DNA of 10,012 nucleotides from Maricaulis sp. (lineage in GTDB: Bacteria; Pseudomonadota; Alphaproteobacteria; Caulobacterales; Maricaulaceae): NCBI GenBank assembly GCA_002694345.1, contig NZLV01000038.1, positions 1 through 10,012 of the forward strand. The letters run 5' to 3'. Made by a program: the position numbers and the translations under genes. Of this stretch, positions 1 to 5,692 are shown in pieces. Each line of letters begins with the position of its first letter. The first letter of the stretch is position 1. Below the pieces are notes generated by a model. The model was not told the origin of the DNA, did not search any database, and saw only the letters and a program-made list of their open reading frames with translations.

Positions 1-555
1 CAGCGGATCGAAGTGTTCGGCCCGCCGCCGACCTCTGGTACCCGTGATGCTTTCGTGGAGCTGGGCATGCAGGCCGGCGCCCGCGGCATCGCCTGCATGG
101 ATGCGCTGCATGATGCCGATGGCGACCAGTTCGAGAATATTGCCAGCCGGATCCGTGAAGACGGCCGCTGGATCGATGCCGGCGAAAATGACAATGCGAT
201 CGTCCAGACGCTGGTCAACACGCCGGATGCCTTCGGCGTGTTCGGCTATTCCTTCCTCGACCAGAACCATGACCGCCTGCACGGCGTGATGATCGAGGGC
301 GTGACGCCGGAATTCGAAGCGATCTCCGACGGCTCCTATCCGGTGTCCCGTTCGCTCTTCTTCTATGTGAAGAACCAGCACGCCGCGATCGTGCCGGGCC
401 TGGCCGAATATGTGGCCGAGTTCACGTCGGAAGAAGCCTGGGGCGAGTTCGGCTATCTGACCGACCGTGGTCTGATCCCGCTGCACGAGACCGAGCGTCA
501 GGCCATGCATGACGAGGCTGTCGCCCTGACCGCGATGACCCACGCACCGGAATAA
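1..555 (+). CDS. pstS: Phosphate ABC transporter substrate-binding protein, PstS family (3' part, 5' end outside window)
   Basis: This is the C-terminal 184 residues of a periplasmic binding protein; the reading frame is open from base 1, so the start lies upstream of the window. PstS-type proteins capture phosphate in the periplasm and pass it to the PstCAB inner-membrane importer. What I see: a GPPPTSGTRDAF motif at fragment residues 7-18, matching the Ser-Gly-Thr-Arg phosphate-binding loop of the family; FGVFGYSFL at about 78-86; and SYPVSRSLFFYVK at about 112-124, a typical PstS C-terminal strand. It ends with TAA at 553-555 and is followed by a strong terminator shared with the convergent gene. 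No pst transporter genes follow, so the rest of the operon, if any, lies upstream. An internal GTG at 13 is not a credible start, because the conserved fold clearly continues upstream. The family call is secure; ligand specificity (phosphate rather than a related oxyanion) rests on the motif. Confidence 0.9.
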   Translation, partial: QRIEVFGPPPTSGTRDAFVELGMQAGARGIACMDALHDADGDQFENIASRIREDGRWIDAGENDNAIVQTLVNTPDAFGVFGYSFLDQNHDRLHGVMIEGVTPEFEAISDGSYPVSRSLFFYVKNQHAAIVPGLAEYVAEFTSEEAWGEFGYLTDRGLIPLHETERQAMHDEAVALTAMTHAPE

Positions 556-580
556 GACCGGGGCTCATAGTCCCAACAAG

Positions 581-613
581 AAAGGCGCCGTGGATGTCCA
601 CGGCGCCTTTTTT
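581..613. terminator. Bidirectional intrinsic terminator between convergent pstS and glycosyltransferase genes
   Basis: A perfect 14-bp inverted repeat (arms 581-594 and 597-610, centre TG) includes the GC-rich core GGCGCCGTGGA. On the + strand it runs into six T residues (608-613). Read on the - strand, the hairpin is followed by TTTCTTGTT (RC of about 575-583), a usable though interrupted U-tract. It lies 25 bp after the pstS stop and 18 bp after the glycosyltransferase stop, so it can serve both genes. Confidence 0.9.
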
Positions 614-631
614 CGTGCGATGCGCGCAGCC

Positions 632-1801
632 TCAGTAGAGGGATTTCTGCTTGCGCAGCCGGCGCCAGAAGCGGCGGCGCTCCGGCTTGGGGTGCGGGGT
701 GAGGTTCTCGACGAAGTCGATCGCGCACTGTTTCCAGGAATGCTTCTCGGCATGCGCGCGCGGAGCCGCCCGGTCGATTTCCAGACAGTCCAGGCAGGCC
801 TGGCGCAGATCATCATTGATGAAGCCGCCGCCGGAGCCGGGAATGATGTCGCGCGGACCATGGGCCGGGAAGGCCGCCACGGGCGTGCCGCAGGCCATGG
901 CTTCCAGATTGACCAGGCCGAACGTGTCGGTCCAGCTGGGGAAGACGAAGACGTCGGCATCGGCAAAATAGCGGGCCAGTTCGTCGCCGAAGCGCGAGCC
1001 CGGGAAGACGGCGTCCGGATATCGCTGCATCAACTCCTCGCGCTGCGGCCCGTCGCCGACCACCACCTTGGTGCCGGGCAGGTCGAGCTTGAGGAAGGTC
1101 TCGATATTCTTCTCGACCGCGATGCGGCCGACATTCACCCAGATCGGGCGCTGCAGGCCTTCATAGACATCCTCGCCATTCACCCGGCGCTTGTCCGGAT
1201 TGAACATCTCGATGTCGACGCCACGCGCCCAGGGGGTGAGATTCTTGAAGCCGCGTTCGGCCAGATCATCCCGCATGGACGGCGTGGTGACCATCATCCG
1301 GCCCGACGCATTGTGGAACCAGCGCATGAAGGCATAGCCCCAGGACAGGGGAATGATCGGGAAGCGCGCGTTCACATATTCCGGGAATTTGGTGTGGTAG
1401 CTGGTGGTGAAGGGGAGTTTCCACTTCACACAGATCCGGCGCGCCGACAGGCCCAGCGGGCCTTCCGTCGCGATATGGATGGCTTCCGGTTCGAATTCCT
1501 TGAAGCGTCGGACGATATCCTTGCGCGTGAACAGGGCCAGCTTGATTTCCGGATAGGTGGGCAGGGGGAAGGTCTTGTAGCCCAGACCGGGATGGATGAC
1601 CTCGACCTCATGGCCCATGGCCCGGCATTCCGCGACAGTGCGCGACAGGGTGCGCACCACGCCATTCATCTGCGGTTCCCAGGCATCGGTGACCAGCATG
1701 ATGCGCTGCGGGCGCTCATCGCCGTCATCCTCGGCATCATCCGCCTCGTCATCGAGCCGGAGGTCCTCGTCATCATCGTGCAGATCGCTGGGGTCGGTCA
1801 T
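632..1801 (-). CDS. GT4-family glycosyltransferase with acidic N-terminal tail
   Basis: A 389-aa GT-B fold glycosyltransferase (GT4 / 'glycosyl transferases group 1'), probably using a nucleotide sugar to glycosylate a lipid or polysaccharide acceptor at the cytoplasmic membrane face. Residues 34-50 (IMLVTDAWEPQMNGVVR) are the N-terminal strand and Gly loop typical of the SqdX/MgtA-like branch. EGPLG at 113-117 and FTTSYHTKFPEY at 131-142 follow. The C-terminal donor domain has VGRIAVEKN at 224-232, VVVGDGP at 246-252, and TDTFGLVNLEAMACGTPV at 291-308. In the last motif the usual first Glu of EX7E is Asp/Thr, as in several lipid glycosyltransferases. A basic tail (RRRFWRRLRKQK, 376-387) could bind membrane phospholipids. 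Residues 6-29 are extraordinarily acidic and precede the fold. The start at 1801 is chosen because the frame further upstream (to 2053) is low-complexity and unlike a protein; the Shine-Dalgarno (GGACAG) is weak, and the internal Met at residue 35 is too close to the fold. Acceptor and sugar are not known. Confidence 0.85.
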   Translation of the reverse strand: MTDPSDLHDDDEDLRLDDEADDAEDDGDERPQRIMLVTDAWEPQMNGVVRTLSRTVAECRAMGHEVEVIHPGLGYKTFPLPTYPEIKLALFTRKDIVRRFKEFEPEAIHIATEGPLGLSARRICVKWKLPFTTSYHTKFPEYVNARFPIIPLSWGYAFMRWFHNASGRMMVTTPSMRDDLAERGFKNLTPWARGVDIEMFNPDKRRVNGEDVYEGLQRPIWVNVGRIAVEKNIETFLKLDLPGTKVVVGDGPQREELMQRYPDAVFPGSRFGDELARYFADADVFVFPSWTDTFGLVNLEAMACGTPVAAFPAHGPRDIIPGSGGGFINDDLRQACLDCLEIDRAAPRAHAEKHSWKQCAIDFVENLTPHPKPERRRFWRRLRKQKSLY

Positions 1802-2184
1802 GGCTGTCCGTTGTGTTGGGCCGAATGATTGCGTCCGCCTGCCTTTAGCGGAGCCGGCCGGGTCTGTCAGCCCGGCAGCATACTGGCGTTTGGGCTGGCT
1901 TGAAGGAAAGAAAGCGGTTATGCGCCGCGCGACTGCACGCAGATGGTTTTCGGACCGGTGGGACGGGCTGTCAAAAAGGGGGCGAAAACCGGGACAGGAT
2001 TGTTCGGGAATCGCCCTCATCCAAGACAATTTGAAAAGTTTGGGCGAAGTCATACCGCTTTGCTTGTTTGATGGTTTTTATGCGTGTTATCGCCATCACT
2101 GAACAACGGAAGACTTCACTTGCCGGGCGGAAAAGTCGGGACCAATGTCCCACCCCGTAACTTGCTGGATTGGGAGTTTCAGTC
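1802..2184. other. Divergent intergenic region between glycosyltransferase and putA
   Basis: This 383-bp stretch has no credible gene and must carry both divergent promoters. Visible elements: a 6-bp inverted repeat GCCGGG/CCCGGC (1857-1862 / 1871-1876) in the glycosyltransferase leader; CTGTCA half-sites at 1864 and 1968, the latter continuing as CTGTCAAAAAG, close to the first half of a Pho box; one GANTC site (GAATC, 2008-2012); an AT-richer patch at 2050-2092 that probably holds the putA promoter, though no clear -35/-10 pair; and a small GGGAC-CAAT-GTCCC inverted repeat at 2138-2151, about 35 bp before putA, which might be a leader hairpin or operator. The putA Shine-Dalgarno TGGGAG is at 2171-2176. 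Functions of these elements are inferred only. Confidence 0.5.
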
Positions 2185-5100
2185 ATGAATATCCAGGCGC
2201 GCGAAACCCTTCGCTGGGATGATCTCGATACGGTCAAATTTGCCGATGAAACGGCGATGGTGAAACGTCTGGCCGAGCAGACCGGCCTGGACGAAGCCGC
2301 GCGCCAGCGCATTCATGACGAAGCGATCAATCTGGTGAAGACGGCGCGCGCCACGACGAAGGCGCGCGGCCTGATGGACAGCTTCCTCCAGGAGTTCGGT
2401 CTGTCCAACAAGGAAGGCCTGGCCCTGATGTGCCTGGCCGAGGCCCTGTTGCGCATTCCCGATGCGCCCACGGCGGACAAGCTGATCGCCGAGAAGATTT
2501 CCGGCGGGGCCTGGGCTGAGCATATGGGCCGGTCGGAGAGCTGGCTGGTGAATGCCTCCACGCTGGGCCTGATGATGACCGGCAATATCATCGATGTGGA
2601 TCCTGAAGCGCGGGAGAATCCGGGGGCCTATTGGCGCCGCATGACGCAGCGTCTCGGCGAGCCGGTGATCCGCGCCGCCACGATGCGCGCCATGGGCATC
2701 ATGGGCGAGAATTTCGTGCTCGGCCGCAAGATTTCCGAGGGCATCAAGCGCGCCAAGAAGAACAGTCGCATGTGCTCCTTCGACATGCTGGGCGAGGGGG
2801 CCCGCACGGCGGCGGATGCGCAGCGCTATCACAAGCGCTATCTCGACGCGATCGAGGCGGTGGGCAAGGTGCGCGGCGGCAAGCCGGTGGAGGAGGAGCA
2901 CGGCGTCTCCGTGAAGCTCTCCGCCCTGCATCCGAAATATCTTGCGGTGAAGGAAGCGCGGGTGATGGAGGAGCTCTATCCGCTCGTCCTGGAGCAGGCG
3001 CTCAAGGCCAAGTCCCACAATATCGGCTTCTGTCTCGATGCCGAGGAAGCGGACCGCCTGGTGATCTCGCTGAAGATTCTCGACCGTCTTGCCCGCGAGC
3101 CGGAGCTGGAAGGCTGGCAGGGTCTGGGTCTGGCCGTGCAGGCCTACCAGAAGCGCGCCCGTTTCGTGATCGAGCGCCTGATCGAGCTGGGCCGCCAGAC
3201 GTCGCGCCGTTTCATGGTCCGCCTGGTGAAGGGCGCCTATTGGGACACCGAGATCAAGATGTCCCACCAGATGGGCTGGGAGGATTTCCCGGTCTGGACG
3301 ACCAAGCCGGCAACCGATCTCAACTATCTGGCCTGCGCGCGTCTCATGCTGAGTGCGCCGGAGGCGATCTATGGCCAGTTCGCCACCCATAATGCCCACT
3401 CGCTGGGTGCGGTGCGCGAAATGGCGCAAGCCGCCGGTGTCGAGAATTACGAGTTCCAGCGCCTGCATGGCATGGGCGAGGCGCTCTATGCCGCCGCCGA
3501 CAAGCTCTATGGCAAGCAGCGCGTGCGGATCTACGCGCCGGTGGGCAGCCACGAGGATTTGCTGCCCTATCTGGTGCGGCGTCTGCTGGAGAACGGGGCC
3601 AATACGTCCTTCGTGCACTCCTTCCTGGATCCCGATGTGCCGGTGGAAGATGTCGCGCGCGGCCCGTTCCAGATCGCCGAGACGATTGATCGTCACGCCA
3701 AGATCGCCAAGCCGGAAGACCTCTATGGCGAGGAGCGCAAGAACTCCAAGGGGCTCGACCTGACCCAGGCCGCCATCCAGGCGCGCTTCCGCCAGGCGTT
3801 CGAGACGTTCGAGACTTCCGAACCGATCACCGCGACGCCCCTGGTCAATGGCCAGCAGCTGGACGGGGCGGCGCACCAGATCATGTCGCCGATCGATGCG
3901 GCGGAATATGTCGGCACGGCGGTGGATGCGTCGGTGGACGAGGTCAATGCCGCCTTCGAGATCGCCATGGCAGCCCAGCCGGCCTGGGATGCCCGTGGCG
4001 GCAAGGCGCGCGGTGGCATCCTGCGGGCCATGGGCGATGCCCTGGAAGAGAATATGGAAGCCCTGATCGCGCTGATGGCGCGTGAAGCGGGCAAGACGTT
4101 GAATGACGGGATCGCAGAAGTCCGCGAGGCCGTGGACTTCTGCCGCTATTATGCGGCGCAGGCCGAGCGTGAATTCGACAGTGATGTCCGCCTGCCCGGA
4201 CCGGCCGGCGAAACCAATCATCTCGGTCTGAAGGGGCGGGGTGTCTTCGTCTGCATCAGCCCGTGGAATTTCCCGCTGGCGATCTTCACCGGCCAGGTGG
4301 CCGCCGCGCTGGCCGCCGGCAATGCCGTGATCGCCAAACCGGCCGAACAGACGCCGCTGGTAGCGTTCGAGGCCGTGCGCCTGTTCCAGGCCGCCGGTCT
4401 GCCGCCCTCGGTCCTGCACTTCCTGCCGGGCACGGGTGAGATCATCGGCGCCGCGCTGACCAATGATCCGCGCACGGCGGGCGTGGCCTTTACCGGCTCC
4501 ACCGAAGTGGCGCGGGCGATCAACCGGTCGCTGGCCGCCCGGGAAACCGCGATCGCGCCGCTGATCGCCGAAACCGGGGGGCTCAACGGCATGTTCGTCG
4601 ACACCACGGCCCTGCGTGAGCAGGTGGTGGATGATGCCATCATGTCGGCCTTCGGTTCGGCCGGTCAGCGCTGTTCGGCCCTGCGCCTCATCTTCATCCC
4701 GGAGGAGACCGCGGACGAGCTGATCGAATCGCTGTCCGGCGCGATGGATGAGCTGAAGATCGGCGACCCCGCCGATCCGGCGACGGATGTCGGACCGGTG
4801 ATCGACAATGAGGCCCGCGAGCTTCTGCTGCGCCACATGGAGCGCATGGAAGCCGGCGCCAAGGTGATCAAGCAGATCGATGTCGGCGAGTTGGCCGACC
4901 AGGGCTTCTTCTTCGGTCCGGCCCTGGTGGAGCTGCCCTCGATCGACATGATCGATCGCGAGGTCTTCGGTCCGGTCCTGCATGTGGTGCGCTACAAGCG
5001 GCGCGACCTGTCGGCGATCGCCCGTCAGCTGGCCGCCAAGGGCTATGGTCTGACCCTGGGCATCCATTCGCGCCTGGAGAGCTTCCATCGCCAGATCCAG

Positions 5101-5307
5101 TCGATTGTTCCGGCCGGCAATATCTATGTGAACCGGAACATGATCGGCGCTGTGGTCGGCGTTCAGCCCTTCGGCGGTGAAGGCCTGTCCGGCACCGGTC
5201 CGAAAGCCGGCGGCCCGCACTATCTGCACCGCTTTGCCGGTGAGCGGACGGTGACGGTGAACATTGCGGCCCAGGGCGGTGATCCGGAATTGCTCAACCT
5301 GGACTAG
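2185..5307 (+). CDS. putA: Bifunctional proline dehydrogenase / L-glutamate gamma-semialdehyde (P5C) dehydrogenase PutA
   Basis: PutA oxidises proline to glutamate in two steps: an FAD-dependent proline dehydrogenase passing electrons to quinone at the membrane, then an NAD+-dependent aldehyde dehydrogenase, with the intermediate channelled between sites. The 1040 aa fit the short (type A) bifunctional class; there is no ribbon-helix-helix repressor domain, since the protein starts in the arm/linker region (SNKEGLALMCLAEALLRIPDA at about 74-94). The PRODH barrel covers about 190-480: DAEEADRL at 285-292, VRLVKGAYWDTEIK at 345-358, FQRLHGMGEALY at 424-435, and IYAPVGSHEDLLPYLVRRL at 449-467, with Tyr450, Arg465 and Arg466 matching E. 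coli Tyr540, Arg555 and Arg556. The ALDH domain covers about 550-1030: ISPWNFPLAI 691-700, FTGSTEV 769-775, Glu796 in AETGG, catalytic Cys830 in SAGQRCS, EVFGPV 926-931 and QPFGGEGLSGTGPKAGGP 994-1011. The ATG at 2185 is chosen for GGGAG 8 bp upstream; a TTG 15 bp earlier is unlikely. It is monocistronic, with its own terminator. Because PutA cannot autoregulate, a separate regulator is expected, but none is in the window. Confidence 0.97.
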   Translation: MNIQARETLRWDDLDTVKFADETAMVKRLAEQTGLDEAARQRIHDEAINLVKTARATTKARGLMDSFLQEFGLSNKEGLALMCLAEALLRIPDAPTADKLIAEKISGGAWAEHMGRSESWLVNASTLGLMMTGNIIDVDPEARENPGAYWRRMTQRLGEPVIRAATMRAMGIMGENFVLGRKISEGIKRAKKNSRMCSFDMLGEGARTAADAQRYHKRYLDAIEAVGKVRGGKPVEEEHGVSVKLSALHPKYLAVKEARVMEELYPLVLEQALKAKSHNIGFCLDAEEADRLVISLKILDRLAREPELEGWQGLGLAVQAYQKRARFVIERLIELGRQTSRRFMVRLVKGAYWDTEIKMSHQMGWEDFPVWTTKPATDLNYLACARLMLSAPEAIYGQFATHNAHSLGAVREMAQAAGVENYEFQRLHGMGEALYAAADKLYGKQRVRIYAPVGSHEDLLPYLVRRLLENGANTSFVHSFLDPDVPVEDVARGPFQIAETIDRHAKIAKPEDLYGEERKNSKGLDLTQAAIQARFRQAFETFETSEPITATPLVNGQQLDGAAHQIMSPIDAAEYVGTAVDASVDEVNAAFEIAMAAQPAWDARGGKARGGILRAMGDALEENMEALIALMAREAGKTLNDGIAEVREAVDFCRYYAAQAEREFDSDVRLPGPAGETNHLGLKGRGVFVCISPWNFPLAIFTGQVAAALAAGNAVIAKPAEQTPLVAFEAVRLFQAAGLPPSVLHFLPGTGEIIGAALTNDPRTAGVAFTGSTEVARAINRSLAARETAIAPLIAETGGLNGMFVDTTALREQVVDDAIMSAFGSAGQRCSALRLIFIPEETADELIESLSGAMDELKIGDPADPATDVGPVIDNEARELLLRHMERMEAGAKVIKQIDVGELADQGFFFGPALVELPSIDMIDREVFGPVLHVVRYKRRDLSAIARQLAAKGYGLTLGIHSRLESFHRQIQSIVPAGNIYVNRNMIGAVVGVQPFGGEGLSGTGPKAGGPHYLHRFAGERTVTVNIAAQGGDPELLNLD

Positions 5308-5340
5308 CCATCGCGGCCTTCCGGCCCGTTGCGACATGAC

Positions 5341-5379
5341 AAAAGGCGGTGGCTCGGCCCACCGCCTTTTGTGCTTTTT
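5341..5379 (+). terminator. Intrinsic terminator of putA
   Basis: A perfect 12-bp stem AAAAGGCGGTGG / CCACCGCCTTTT (5341-5352 / 5359-5370) has a 6-nt loop and is followed by GTGC and five T residues. It lies 33 bp after the putA stop and isolates putA from nrdA. Confidence 0.9.
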
Positions 5380-5487
5380 CGAGCTTTCCACAGCCAATGG
5401 CATCTGTGGGTTTCGCGGGCATTGATCGCCGGAAACTCGCGTGAGACTTGAGGAAGCTTAACCGGCTCTTTCACACCGGTTCGGGCG

Positions 5488-5503
5488 TTAGGGGTTTGTT
5501 AAC
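5488..5503 (+). promoter_or_regulatory. Possible CtrA-binding site upstream of nrdA
   Basis: TTAG-GGGTTTG-TTAAC fits the alphaproteobacterial CtrA consensus TTAA-N7-TTAAC except for one base. It lies 32 bp upstream of the likely -35 of nrdA. A match this short can occur by chance; regulation by CtrA is inference. Confidence 0.3.
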
Positions 5504-5534
5504 CAAAAAATCCGCTCCCGGACCATTCTGGGCG

Positions 5535-5565
5535 TTGACCGGTCCGAGAGGTTCATCCACTATAT
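5535..5565 (+). promoter_or_regulatory. Candidate sigma-70 promoter of nrdA
   Basis: TTGACC at 5535-5540 is a near-consensus -35. At 17-19 bp spacing lie CACTAT (5558-5563) and CTATAT (5560-5565) as -10 candidates, both inside the first NrdR box. Transcription would start around 5571, leaving a leader of about 120 nt that contains the second box. The arrangement suits repression by blocking RNA polymerase. Confidence 0.5.
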
Positions 5566-5572
5566 GTTGGGT
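5557..5572. promoter_or_regulatory. NrdR box 1 upstream of nrdA
   Basis: CCACTATATGTTGGGT matches the NrdR-box consensus ACACTATATATAGTGT at 12 of 16 positions. NrdR is the ATP/dATP-sensing repressor of bacterial RNR genes and binds paired boxes. This one overlaps the presumed -10. A second box starts exactly 33 bp downstream, about three helical turns, which is the usual NrdR geometry. Confidence 0.75.
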
Positions 5573-5589
5573 CGGCTGGAAACAGCGAC

Positions 5590-5605
5590 ACACTATACAG
5601 AGTTT
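5590..5605. promoter_or_regulatory. NrdR box 2 upstream of nrdA
   Basis: ACACTATACAGAGTTT matches the consensus at 13 of 16 positions, with a perfect left half (ACACTATA) and a weaker right half. It lies 17 bp after the end of box 1, on the same face of the helix, and probably just downstream of the transcription start. Confidence 0.78.
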
Positions 5606-5692
5606 CTTTGACCTTTCGGGTTTGTTCGCTGCGCGGGGCTGTCTACCGCGCAAACGGGATTTTTTGCCTCGGGCTTGGGGAGTTACGCCATC

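Larger units (their letters stand above)
5380..5692. other. nrdA upstream regulatory region
   Basis: This 313-bp non-coding region precedes nrdA. Apart from the NrdR boxes and -35 listed separately, it holds a nested palindrome CCACAG..CTGTGG (5388-5393 / 5404-5409) with GCCA-A-TGGC inside; its left arm forms an imperfect DnaA box (CTTTCCACA, 7 of 9 to TTATCCACA). It also holds an AACCGG..CCGGTT inverted repeat (5460-5465 / 5476-5481), and a CtrA-like TTAG-N7-TTAAC element at 5488-5503. The nrdA leader from about 5570 to 5692 includes TTTGACC (5607-5613) and the Shine-Dalgarno GGGGAG (5677-5682). I see no gene here. Confidence 0.55.

Noticed and set aside
590..1828. Plus-strand open frame opposite the glycosyltransferase
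   Set aside because: It is a shadow of the glycosyltransferase, which has clear GT4 motifs; it would also begin inside the terminator hairpin.
1802..2053. N-terminal extension of the glycosyltransferase frame by 84 codons
   Set aside because: The extra residues show no conserved or secretory character and would consume most of the divergent promoter region; the ATG at 1801 fits better.
1971..2186. Small minus-strand frame (71 codons) starting over the putA start codon
   Set aside because: No Shine-Dalgarno or recognisable motif; it overlaps the putA start and lies in a stretch that must hold promoters.
2179..5403. Very long open frame antisense to putA (1074 codons)
   Set aside because: It mirrors putA, whose motifs are unmistakable. 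Its translation is rich in Arg, His, Gln and Gly without any domain I recognise, which is typical of an antisense frame in GC-rich coding DNA.
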